DNA from: Actinotignum schaalii
GTDB taxonomy: Bacteria; Actinomycetota; Actinomycetes; Actinomycetales; Actinomycetaceae
Length of the DNA stretch: 64,000 nucleotides
Assembly: GCF_028864145.1 (NCBI RefSeq)
Contig: NZ_JARBHJ010000002.1
Span: forward strand, 1-64,000
Reading direction: 5' to 3'
Below the pieces are notes generated by a model. The model searched no databases, was not told the DNA's origin, and saw only the letters and a list, made by a program, of their open reading frames with translations. Made by a program: the position numbers and the translations under genes. Below, piece by piece: positions 6,607 to 14,285 of this stretch. Position 1 is the stretch's first letter, and each line of letters begins with the position of its first letter.

Positions 6607-7857
6607 CTAGTGGCGCAGCATTCCGCACAGGTGCGCGTGCCACTGCCGTGCGGAAAGATCGGTGAGCGAAGCGACCTGGTCGATCACCAAACGCAGCCGC
6701 GCGTCCTTATCGCTACTCGCCCACAGTTCCGCCAGGTGCGGCTCCAATTCGGCCGGATTATCCAGAAGTGCCTCGACGAGGTCAAAAATAATGGCGCGCT
6801 GTTCCACGTAATGCGGTTCGTGCTCGCGCGGGGCCATGACATAAGCCACCGCGATCCCTTTCAGGACCGTGATTTCGGCAAAAGTTTCTGGCGGCACGAC
6901 GACGTTACCGTTGTAGCGCACCAATTTGCCGTGCCCGGACTGCGCCCAGGTGGCCTGGCACACGGCAGAAACAAAACGCCCGATGAGGTCGGAGGTAAGG
7001 TCTTTCATGCGGGCAAAGTCACGGTAATTACCCCCGAAGTGCACCGGCCAAGCTTCCTCGCGCAGCAGGCGGTCAAGGGCATCGGAAAGCTCGCCCGCGC
7101 TCGGTTCGCCGTACCAGGCGAGGGTATCGGTCACGACTTTCTGGCGTTCGCCCGGATCGGTCAGGCAGGAAGGATCGAAGAACCCGCGGGCGATCGCATC
7201 CTCAACATCGTGGACGCTATAGGCGATATCATCAGCCAGATCCATGATTTGAGCTTCGACGCAGCGGTTGTGCCCGTGCGCGCCGTGGATCCACTCGAAA
7301 ACATCGGCGTCATCACGATAGTAATTGAATTTCGGGGTGCCGCCCGGACCTTCGTTATTACCCCAGGGGTATTTGATCACGGCATCCAGGGTGGCGCGGG
7401 TGAGGTTAAGGCCCGCCGGGCGCCCGGTGCGGGTGGTGCGTTTGGGCTCGAGGCGAGTAAGGATACGCAGAGTCTGGGCATTGCCTTCAAAACCGCCGAT
7501 ATCCGCGCCGACTTCCGCGAGGGCCCGCTCCCCGTTATGCCCGAAAGGCGGGTGGCCGAGGTCGTGGCACAGGCACGCAGTTTCCACTATATCCGGATCA
7601 CACCCGAAATTTTTCGCCAAAGAACGCCCAATTTGAGCAACTTCGAGGGAGTGGGTGAGGCGAGTGCGCACAAAATCATCCGATTCGGGCCCGAGCACCT
7701 GGGTTTTCGCGCCGAGGCGGCGCAGCGCCGAGGAATGTAGCACCCGCGCACGGTCACGTTCAAAATCGGTACGCGAACGCGATTTGGGTGGTTCGTGCAC
7801 CCACCGTTCGCGGTCATCAGGCCCGTAGACTTCGGCCGCCCCAAATAAATCCGTCAC
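6607..7857 (-). CDS. dgt: Deoxyguanosinetriphosphate triphosphohydrolase-like protein (HD domain)
   Basis: The 416-residue protein belongs to the HD phosphohydrolases that cut dNTPs to deoxynucleosides and triphosphate. It shows the H-HD-D metal centre: the RTRLTHSLEVAQIG histidine and the CLCHDLGHPPFGHNGE HD motif at about residues 70-115. Later motifs include MDLADDIAYSVHDVEDAI. The start is GTG at 7857, where homology begins (VTDLFGAAEVYG); TACTCT ends six bases upstream, a leaderless arrangement. dnaG follows on the same strand 89 bases on, and dusB precedes it, the usual actinobacterial neighbourhood. Whether dGTP is the favoured substrate cannot be read from sequence. Confidence 0.92.
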   Translation of the reverse strand: MTDLFGAAEVYGPDDRERWVHEPPKSRSRTDFERDRARVLHSSALRRLGAKTQVLGPESDDFVRTRLTHSLEVAQIGRSLAKNFGCDPDIVETACLCHDLGHPPFGHNGERALAEVGADIGGFEGNAQTLRILTRLEPKRTTRTGRPAGLNLTRATLDAVIKYPWGNNEGPGGTPKFNYYRDDADVFEWIHGAHGHNRCVEAQIMDLADDIAYSVHDVEDAIARGFFDPSCLTDPGERQKVVTDTLAWYGEPSAGELSDALDRLLREEAWPVHFGGNYRDFARMKDLTSDLIGRFVSAVCQATWAQSGHGKLVRYNGNVVVPPETFAEITVLKGIAVAYVMAPREHEPHYVEQRAIIFDLVEALLDNPAELEPHLAELWASSDKDARLRLVIDQVASLTDLSARQWHAHLCGMLRH

Positions 7858-7863
7858 AGCTAG

Positions 7864-7869
7864 AGAGTA
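7864..7869 (-). promoter_or_regulatory. Leaderless -10 box TACTCT for dgt
   Basis: TACTCT ends six bases before the GTG at 7857. No ribosome site is visible. Confidence 0.4.
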
Positions 7870-7937
7870 CCAAGCCTGCGAGCAGTGCGGTGCTGGCGGG
7901 TAGAGCGGGCGATTGCGCCGCCGTACCGCGGCTGGCA

Positions 7938-7972
7938 CAGTCACCGCACTGTAGTACGCGCAGTCACCGCAC
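7938..7972. repeat. Direct repeats CAGTCACCGCAC upstream of dgt
   Basis: Two identical 12-base copies at 7938-7949 and 7961-7972 start 23 bases apart. An inverted copy of the core (CAGTGCGGTG) lies at 7883-7892. They sit 70-115 bases upstream of the dgt start, where an activator or repressor could bind. Function unknown. Confidence 0.4.
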
Positions 7973-7982
7973 CGCGGCCGGT

Positions 7983-9329
7983 TTAGCCGCCGGAAATATC
8001 GAGTTCGGCTTCGTGGATTCGGGCGGCTTGTTCCGGGGTTAATTCGCGCGAATCAAGCCAGCCTTCGGGCAGATGCGGGCGCTTCTCCCCTCCGGCGCGC
8101 CCGCGTTTTCCTTCCGCGGCGGCCGGATAGGGCTGGTCGAGGTCCAGCCCCTGGAGGCGCTCGTGCAGTTCCTCCAGGGTGGAGACCAGGCCGAGCGCAT
8201 GGCGCGTTTCCCCGCCCACCGCGAAACCCTTGAGGTACCAGGTGATGTGCTTGCGCAGTTCTCGCATCGCCTTATTTTCGCTCCCAAAATGCTCCACCGA
8301 GAGGCGGGCGTGGCGCTCAATAATCGCTGCAACTTCCCGCAGGGAGGGGCGGCGCTGCACCGTGGCCCCGTGCATGAGTGCGGCCAAATCGTAGAAAATC
8401 CAGGGGCGCCCCTGGCAGCCGCGTCCGACTGCCACCCCGGCGCATCCGGTATGGGCGCGCAGCGCGGCGGCATCTGCGGCGTCGAAAACATCACCGTTAC
8501 CGAACACGGGCAGATCCGTGGACTCCACCAGCTCGGCAATATAATCCCAATTCGCGTGGCCTGCGTAGTGCTGGGCGGTGGTGCGGGCGTGCAAGGTGAG
8601 CCCAGCGACCCCGTAGTCTTCAGAGATACGGGCCACATCCCGGAACGTTTCATGGGCGGCGTCAATCCCCACCCGGAATTTCACCGTGATAGGCACGGCG
8701 TGATCGCGCCCGCGGTTCGCGAGGTTAGCTGCTTCGGTGGCCTGGCGCACCAGGTCCTCATACAAATCCAGTTTCCACGGAAGTGCCGAACCCCCACCCT
8801 TACGGGTGACTTTCGGGGCCGGACAGCCGAAGTTAATATCGATATGGTCCGCGCGGTTTTCATCAATGAGGAGCCGCACCGCCGCGGCTACCACCTTGGG
8901 TTCCACCCCGTAGAGCTGGATGGAACGCACCGGATCGCTCGGATCGGGCTGGATCATGGTCATGGTTTCCGGGGTGCGTTCCAGCAGCGCGCGGGAAGTG
9001 ATCATTTCGCATACCCACAGTCCGGCCGGGGCGTAGCAGCCGGACGCATGAGATTCCGAGGCCTGCCCCTCCCCCGTGGTCTCGGCCTGGTTCGTATCCG
9101 GGCGCACGGCGTGGTTGGTATCCACCCCCGCAGCGTGGCTGGTATCTGGACGCGCGACTTCGGGAACATTTCCCGCGCCCGTTGCGCACCGGATTCCCGC
9201 CTCGGCTTCTTCACGGCACAGCTGGCGGAAAGGAGGGTTGGTCACCCCGGCCATTGGCGCGAGCATCACCGGCGTGGCCAAAGTCAGATCACCCAGCCGG
9301 ATCGCCGGCCATGCGGCGTTATCCCCCAT
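7983..9329 (-). CDS. dusB: tRNA-dihydrouridine synthase with a large N-terminal-loop insertion
   Basis: This FMN-dependent enzyme reduces uridine in the D-loop of tRNA. The TIM-barrel signatures are clear: LAPMAGVTNPPFRQLCRE at residues 23-40, then CEMITSRALLERTPE, the DINFGCPAPKVTRKGGGSAL motif with the catalytic cysteine, and VKFRVGIDAAHETF. Length is 448 residues, long for the family. The excess is a stretch at about residues 42-103 between FRQLCRE and the next strand (GLWVCEM), where homologues have only a few residues. It contains an eight-residue repeat (RPDTSHAA, GVDTNHAV, RPDTNQAE). I chose the ATG at 9329 (MGDNAAWPAIRL), preceded by GAAGGGA, over an upstream in-frame start. dgt follows downstream. 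Confidence 0.9.
   Translation of the reverse strand: MGDNAAWPAIRLGDLTLATPVMLAPMAGVTNPPFRQLCREEAEAGIRCATGAGNVPEVARPDTSHAAGVDTNHAVRPDTNQAETTGEGQASESHASGCYAPAGLWVCEMITSRALLERTPETMTMIQPDPSDPVRSIQLYGVEPKVVAAAVRLLIDENRADHIDINFGCPAPKVTRKGGGSALPWKLDLYEDLVRQATEAANLANRGRDHAVPITVKFRVGIDAAHETFRDVARISEDYGVAGLTLHARTTAQHYAGHANWDYIAELVESTDLPVFGNGDVFDAADAAALRAHTGCAGVAVGRGCQGRPWIFYDLAALMHGATVQRRPSLREVAAIIERHARLSVEHFGSENKAMRELRKHITWYLKGFAVGGETRHALGLVSTLEELHERLQGLDLDQPYPAAAEGKRGRAGGEKRPHLPEGWLDSRELTPEQAARIHEAELDISGG
9088..9159 (-). repeat. Three 24-bp tandem units inside dusB
   Basis: Units at 9088-9111, 9112-9135 and 9136-9159 all begin TGG(T/C)T(C/G)GTATC on the plus strand and keep an exact 24-base period. 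They encode eight residues each within the DusB insertion, so the reading frame is preserved whatever the copy number. Confidence 0.8.
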
Positions 9330-9526
9330 GTGTTTCCCTTCTTCCCGTCCTGCATCATGGATGAGGGTACCGCACAGCCAGGAGCCAGAGTTATTCCGTG
9401 AGCTAAACACCCAGCTATATGACCTGCATCACGGTAACCTGAAAGTGTGTCACCACTACCCGTGCACGGCTAGCTTCGGCAAACTCACGTAGCTTCTACA
9501 TTTTCTACCAGAAAGGCACAGCGCAT
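9330..9526. other. Divergent spacer between dusB and the PRC-barrel gene
   Basis: This spacer of about 200 bases must hold promoters for both flanking genes. I see no strong -35/-10 pair, hairpin or small gene in it. Confidence 0.4.
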
Positions 9527-9874
9527 ATGGCTGATAACAGCACCGTCCAAGACGTCCTGGATGCCACCGCTTATGACCGCTCCGAGGCGGAAATCGGGCC
9601 GGTGCGTGAAGTGTTCCTCGATGACGCCAGCGGGCAACCCACCTTCGCCCTCATTGGGCGGGGATTATTCAATCTTCGCTCCGCCCTGGTTCCGCTGCGC
9701 GGTTCGCGCCTGGTGGAGGGCAAGCTCATCCTCGCGGTTTCTGCAGAAGCGGTGGCCAGCGCTCCGGCCTGGTCAGTGGAGGACGGCCTCACCGAAGACC
9801 AACAGCAACGCATTTACGAACATTTCACCCTCACCGATATTGCCGACGGCAACGAGCACGCTATCGATGCTTAG
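9527..9874 (+). CDS. Small PRC-barrel-like protein of unknown role
   Basis: The 115-residue soluble protein begins MADNSTVQDVLDATAYD. A central stretch (IGPVREVFLDDASGQPTFALI, then RSALVPLRG) has the look of a PRC-barrel: a short beta-barrel with an alternating hydrophobic pattern and the phrase GPVREVFLDDATGQP seen in stress-linked actinobacterial proteins. AAAGG lies upstream of the ATG. It stands alone on the plus strand, convergent with the YibE/F gene. No catalytic residues are visible. The fold is a moderately confident guess and the function is unknown. Confidence 0.65.
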   Translation: MADNSTVQDVLDATAYDRSEAEIGPVREVFLDDASGQPTFALIGRGLFNLRSALVPLRGSRLVEGKLILAVSAEAVASAPAWSVEDGLTEDQQQRIYEHFTLTDIADGNEHAIDA

Positions 9875-9946
9875 CCACCGGATCTCCAAGGGGAATCCGC
9901 TCCTCAACGTTTCTCCCGCTGCTTGGTTGCACCGTGGAGCCACAAA

Positions 9947-11101
9947 CTAGGCGTTCACCCGATCCCGCCCGGGGGCCACGGGGGCGAGAAGCGCGGCTAC
10001 CGCCGTCGTCAAAGGAATCGCCAGCACCAAGCCAACGGAAGCGGCCAAGGTGCGGGTGATCTCCTCCGCGATCTGCTCCACCTGCATGAGGTCAAGGAAA
10101 GACCGCTGGTAAATCGAGGCGAGAATCAGAAGGGGCAGCGAAGCTCCCACGTAGGCGAAAGCCAGCGTATAAACGGTTGAGGCGATATGGTCGCGCCCGA
10201 TGGCCATCCCGCGGCGTATGAGGCGGCGGCGCGGTGTGCTCGGCGATTCGGCGTGCAGCTCCCAAATGGTAGAAACCTGGGTAATGGTGACGTCATTGAG
10301 GGCACCCAGCCCGGCCAGAATAATCCCCGCCAGCAGCAGAGTACGCATATTAATACCGCCCAGGCTCCAGGAGAGCATTGCGGTTTGTTCCCCGCCCGTG
10401 CCACTGAGATTCTGGGCGCCCACCGCCCACACCGCGACCGCCGTGGTAATAAGAAGCCCGAGGAAAGTTCCGATAATCGCGGTGGTCGTACGGATCGAAA
10501 TGCCATGGGCCAGATAAATCGATGCGAACATCATCGCTGACGCCCCGGTCAGCACCACCGCGAAAGCATGACCGCCACCGGCCAGCGCCGGGATAATAAA
10601 GAACCCGACCACCAGGAGGGATACCCCTAAGCCCGCGAGCGCCGCCAGGCCCTTCCAGCGTGCCACCGCCACAATGACTAGCACGTAGAGTCCGGCCAGG
10701 AGCGCCAGGGGCACCCCGCGCTCAAAATCAACGAAAATATGGGCGGTACCGGAGGTGACCATGGCAGGATTGAAACGGGCCTCAATAACATCCCCCACGG
10801 CCAGCCCGGAAGCCACCACCTCCGCCGGAACATGCACGGGAACGGATACGCCCTCCACTTCCATCTCCACCGGCGTTTGGCCTTGCGCATCCGTTTCCCC
10901 CACCGAGGTGATCGGCCCGCTCACCATGCTCACACCCGGCGAATTAAGCGGGATAGAGCCCACCGGGGACTCCCCGCGCGGCCACAGCACGACCAGCGCA
11001 ATCACGGTAAGAAGGGCGAGTGGCACAACAATAGCGGCGAGCAGGCGCCCAACTTTACGGCGCACCCGCGCCGGTACCTCGATATCTGAATGATGATGCA
11101 C
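9947..11101 (-). CDS. YibE/F-like integral membrane protein
   Basis: The 384-residue protein has an N-terminal membrane anchor at about residues 20-42. An extracytoplasmic beta-rich part follows to about 130 (GQTPVEMEVEGVSVPVHVPA), then about seven membrane segments. The late motif GALNDVTITQVSTIWEL and the preceding GGINMRTLLLAGIILAGLG are hallmarks of the YibE/F family. The biochemical role of this family is not established. The start is GTG at 11101, and the first residues are rich in histidine (MHHHSD). It is divergent from the FemX-like gene with only 85 bases between them. Confidence 0.85.
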   Translation of the reverse strand: MHHHSDIEVPARVRRKVGRLLAAIVVPLALLTVIALVVLWPRGESPVGSIPLNSPGVSMVSGPITSVGETDAQGQTPVEMEVEGVSVPVHVPAEVVASGLAVGDVIEARFNPAMVTSGTAHIFVDFERGVPLALLAGLYVLVIVAVARWKGLAALAGLGVSLLVVGFFIIPALAGGGHAFAVVLTGASAMMFASIYLAHGISIRTTTAIIGTFLGLLITTAVAVWAVGAQNLSGTGGEQTAMLSWSLGGINMRTLLLAGIILAGLGALNDVTITQVSTIWELHAESPSTPRRRLIRRGMAIGRDHIASTVYTLAFAYVGASLPLLILASIYQRSFLDLMQVEQIAEEITRTLAASVGLVLAIPLTTAVAALLAPVAPGRDRVNA

Positions 11102-11174
11102 GCCTTCAGGCTACCGGCCCACCGCCGCGCGTGGAAACCGGTGTTTCTTCCCGGGCTTGTTCGCCCGTCATCAT

Positions 11175-11180
11175 TAGACT
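11175..11180 (+). promoter_or_regulatory. Leaderless -10 box TAGACT for the FemX-like gene
   Basis: TAGACT ends six bases before the ATG at 11187 (TAGACT-ATCTAC-ATG). No ribosome site fits the gap. Confidence 0.5.
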
Positions 11181-11186
11181 ATCTAC

Positions 11187-12419
11187 ATGCATTTCACCAC
11201 GTTGACTGCCGAAGAGTACGCCTCCGCCACCCGCCACAGCTCGCGACTCTTCCTCGCTCAGCTTCCCGAATACGGCCAGTGGCGCACGGAGCAGGGAGAT
11301 ACCGTTGATTATGTGGGGGTACGCGAGGGCTCCGAGCTGCGCGGCGTCGCCCTTATAACCTACCAGCCGTGGAAAAAGCTTTTCACTCGCGCCATTATTA
11401 CCAACGGCCCCACCCTGGATTGGGAAGATGCCGAGCTGGTGGATTTCTTTTTCACGGAGCTCAAGGGCTACCTCGCCGCGAAGAAACGGGTGATCGCCTT
11501 GCGTATCACGCCTAATGTTCCCGCGGCTTTCTACACGGACACTGACAAAATGGCGGATTCTGCCCTGGGTACGCGGGTAACTGCGCAGCTGAGCGCGGCC
11601 GGCTTCCAGCGCGTCGCGGTGGATCCCAATGACCCGGCCGATATTCATTTTATTTATACGAAGGATATTGCTGGAAAGAGCTTCGAGGAAATCGCTGATT
11701 CCCTCACAAAAACGATGCGTCGCCAGGTTAAGCACGTGGGGCGCTACGGCGTGGAGGTGCGTACCGGAGGCGTGGAGTTGTGGGAGACTTTCCACCAGCT
11801 TTACGAATCCTCGCGCGAGCGCACCGAGATGGCCGAAATCTCGGATTATTCCGCGCACCTGTATACCGCGATGATGGAGAAACTGGGCCCGGAGCGGGCT
11901 TTCCTCGCGATTGCCTACGCGCATCCGGCCACCTACCTGGAGGAGATCACCGCGAATATTGCCCGCCTCGATGAGCAGATCGCACAGAATTCCACCGAGC
12001 CGCATACTCGCAAAAAGGCGGGAGCGCTCAAGGAGCTCGGTAACCAGCGCGCCTCCCTGGTCAAGCAGGAAACCGAGGCCCGCGATTTAGCGCAGCGTTA
12101 CGGCACTAGTGTGCCTTTCGCCGGGGTGCTGGCTTTCCGCTGGGGTGACGAACTGGTGCAGCTGCTCCGCGGCTTCAATAAGGATTTCACCACCTATAAT
12201 CGCGATTACCCGGTGGAATCCACCCTGCTGCGCTGGGCGGCCGCCCACGATATTTCCACCTATAACACTCTCGGGATTTCCGGTATTTTTGACGAGTCCG
12301 CACCTGATTACCCGGTGCTTGAGTACAAACGCAAACTCAACGGGAACGTGGAGGAATTTATCGGCACTTTCGCCCTGCCGCTGCGCCCGGAAGCCAGGCT
12401 CACGGGAGCGCTGCTCTAG
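11187..12419 (+). CDS. FemA/FemB-family peptidoglycan bridge transferase
   Basis: The 410-residue protein has two acyltransferase-like subdomains (the tandem GNAT-like fold of FemABX). They are split by a helical arm at about residues 255-305 (ITANIARLDEQIAQNS to KQETEARDLAQRYG), typical of enzymes that transfer amino acids from aminoacyl-tRNA to the lipid II stem peptide. Signature-like stretches are LTKTMRRQVKHVGRYGVEV and DFTTYNRDYPVESTLLRWAA. It acts on the cytoplasmic face before flipping. MurJ and an ATP-grasp ligase lie downstream on the other strand, which strengthens a cross-bridge role. Which amino acid it adds (for example Lys, Ala, Ser or Gly) cannot be read. The leaderless start at 11187 is supported by TAGACT. 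Confidence 0.88.
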   Translation: MHFTTLTAEEYASATRHSSRLFLAQLPEYGQWRTEQGDTVDYVGVREGSELRGVALITYQPWKKLFTRAIITNGPTLDWEDAELVDFFFTELKGYLAAKKRVIALRITPNVPAAFYTDTDKMADSALGTRVTAQLSAAGFQRVAVDPNDPADIHFIYTKDIAGKSFEEIADSLTKTMRRQVKHVGRYGVEVRTGGVELWETFHQLYESSRERTEMAEISDYSAHLYTAMMEKLGPERAFLAIAYAHPATYLEEITANIARLDEQIAQNSTEPHTRKKAGALKELGNQRASLVKQETEARDLAQRYGTSVPFAGVLAFRWGDELVQLLRGFNKDFTTYNRDYPVESTLLRWAAAHDISTYNTLGISGIFDESAPDYPVLEYKRKLNGNVEEFIGTFALPLRPEARLTGALL

Positions 12420-12457
12420 CTTTTCCGGCACGGTGCCGCGGCAGCGGTACGACGACG

Positions 12458-12480
12458 GGGCTGCGCCACCGGCGCAGCCC
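12458..12480. terminator. GC-rich hairpin between convergent femX-like gene and murJ
   Basis: GGGCTGCGCC pairs with GGCGCAGCCC over ten perfect bases with an ACC loop. There is no T-run, so intrinsic termination is unproven. It sits where the two transcripts meet. Confidence 0.45.
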
Positions 12481-12500
12481 GGCTAGTTCCCCGCGCGGAC

Positions 12501-14270
12501 TCATGAACGCCGGCGCAACCGAGCCAGGATCTTCGCCACGGGGCGGAAAAGCACGTCGATTTCTTCCATTTTTGCGAGCTTCATACCGCCCACGTAGATC
12601 AGCACCATGACGCTTCCTCCCACGATGAGGGCCAGGAGTGCCTGCGCCGGGGTCATGGGGCTAAAGACGGGGCCCACCAGGCGGGCCGCCCCGTAGCCGG
12701 CCGCGGCCGCCAGCCCGGAAATCGCCACGAGTTTGAGATGGAAGGATGTCAGGGTGGCGCCATCGACCCCACCCATGCGCGGGGACAGGTGCCACAACAT
12801 CACAATGACCGCAAAAATATTGGCGAGGGAGCCCACAATGCCCACCGCCCACACCACGTGCTGGGGCGGCAGCAGCGCGCAGAATACCGTGAGCACGCAG
12901 GAGGCGCCCTGGAACGGCAAGCTAATGAGGAAGGCACCGCGGGTGTCCTCAAAAGCGTAGTAAACGCGGTCGAGTACGCTCACCGCACCGATCCCAAAGA
13001 GCCCGAGGGCCATAGAAGCCACCACTTTCCCCAGGGTGACCGCCTGCTCCGCGCTCGACGTAATAGCGAAAAGCCGCGAGACGGGAACCGCGAAAACCAT
13101 GAGGCCGATGGCCGCCAGGAACATGATGGTGGAGACGATGCGCAGGGTGCGGGAAACATCGCGGCGCATGCGATCCCTATCTCCATCCGCGGCCGCCCGC
13201 GAGATCCGGGTAAAGACCGCGGTGGCAATAGAAACGACGAAAAGCGAGGTGGGTAGGGAGTAGATAGTGTAGGCGGTGTCGTAGGCGAAATTACCCGCGA
13301 CGTACTCCGAATTCATGCCCATGCGAATGGCCCGGTCAGAGGCCCCGGCGGCGGCATTGGAAATGAGCGCCGTCGGGATGATCGAGGTGACCATCATGAG
13401 GAGCATCCACCAGGAAGCCCGGCCAGCCGCCCCCAACCCGGAATTACGCCACCGGAAATCGAAACGGAAATGGATACCCAGGCGGCGCAGCGGCCAGATA
13501 AGGATAAGCGCTTGGGCCACGATCCCCAGGGTGGAAATACCACCGAGCCAGCCCACCCGCGAGGCGGTCCACCGCCCGGCTTCCAGAGCATCCTCCGGGG
13601 TGGCCGAACCAAAAATAGCAAGAATGGCGAGCATCCCGAGAACCGCCACCACGTTATTGAGAGCCGGCGCCCACATATAGGGCCCGAAGTTTTCGCGGGC
13701 GTTGAGGATCTGCCCGATAACGGTGTACATGCCGTAGAAGAAAATCTGAGGCAGGCACCAGTAGGCCCAGGCCACCGTGAGACGATACCAATCCTCGGAC
13801 ATGGTGGCCGCCATAACTTTCACCACGGCGGGCGCAGCCAGGGTAATAAGCACCGTCACCGCCCCCAGGCCCACAATCGCCACGGTGAGGAGCTTGTTAA
13901 TAAAAGCGGCGCCTTCTTTCTCCCCCCGTTTGGTGGCCCGCACGATCGCCGGCACCAGCACCGCGTTGACCAGACCGCCCACAATAATCATGTAGATGAG
14001 GTTCGGGAGCTTATTGGCAATCCCGAAAGCATTTCCAGCCGGCGAGGTTAGGCCCACCACCGCACCGAGGAGAATCGGGGAACGCACCAGGCCGAGGATG
14101 CGCGAGACGAGCGTACCGAAGAACATGATGATGGAGGCCCGCGCGGCACTCGCGCTTTTTGCACCGGAACTAGCGGAGGTATCGGGCTCCGCTAGCTCCG
14201 GGCGGGCATCGGCACAATCATCGGCCACAAAATGCCGCCCGGTCGGGCGGCGCGGGGGGAAGAAACGCAT
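12501..14270 (-). CDS. murJ: Lipid II flippase MurJ (MviN family)
   Basis: The 589-residue protein has about 14 membrane segments, the MOP-superfamily layout of MurJ. It moves lipid II across the cytoplasmic membrane for cell-wall assembly. Recognisable stretches are IIMFFGTLVSRILGLVRS near residue 48, the PNLIYMIIVGGLVNAVLVPAI helix near 90 and FAYDTAYTIYSLPTSLFVVSI near 335. The C-terminus is short and lacks the kinase-like domain seen in mycobacterial MviN. A TAAGCT box ends six bases before the ATG at 14270, another leaderless start. It lies between the FemX-like gene and the ATP-grasp ligase. Confidence 0.93.
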   Translation of the reverse strand: MRFFPPRRPTGRHFVADDCADARPELAEPDTSASSGAKSASAARASIIMFFGTLVSRILGLVRSPILLGAVVGLTSPAGNAFGIANKLPNLIYMIIVGGLVNAVLVPAIVRATKRGEKEGAAFINKLLTVAIVGLGAVTVLITLAAPAVVKVMAATMSEDWYRLTVAWAYWCLPQIFFYGMYTVIGQILNARENFGPYMWAPALNNVVAVLGMLAILAIFGSATPEDALEAGRWTASRVGWLGGISTLGIVAQALILIWPLRRLGIHFRFDFRWRNSGLGAAGRASWWMLLMMVTSIIPTALISNAAAGASDRAIRMGMNSEYVAGNFAYDTAYTIYSLPTSLFVVSIATAVFTRISRAAADGDRDRMRRDVSRTLRIVSTIMFLAAIGLMVFAVPVSRLFAITSSAEQAVTLGKVVASMALGLFGIGAVSVLDRVYYAFEDTRGAFLISLPFQGASCVLTVFCALLPPQHVVWAVGIVGSLANIFAVIVMLWHLSPRMGGVDGATLTSFHLKLVAISGLAAAAGYGAARLVGPVFSPMTPAQALLALIVGGSVMVLIYVGGMKLAKMEEIDVLFRPVAKILARLRRRS

Positions 14271-14276
14271 GCCTTG

Positions 14277-14282
14277 AGCTTA
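14277..14282 (-). promoter_or_regulatory. Leaderless -10 box TAAGCT for murJ
   Basis: TAAGCT ends six bases before the ATG at 14270 and overlaps the end region of the upstream ligase gene. Confidence 0.4.
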
Positions 14283-14285
14283 GCC

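Noticed and set aside
6589-7740. Long open frame antisense to dgt
   Set aside because: It mirrors the codon structure of dgt, has no ribosome site and shows no recognisable domain. Such frames are expected in GC-rich coding DNA.
8073-9401. 442-codon open frame antisense to dusB
   Set aside because: It is a shadow of dusB; residue content (His, Arg, Gly, Pro) is that of an antisense translation.
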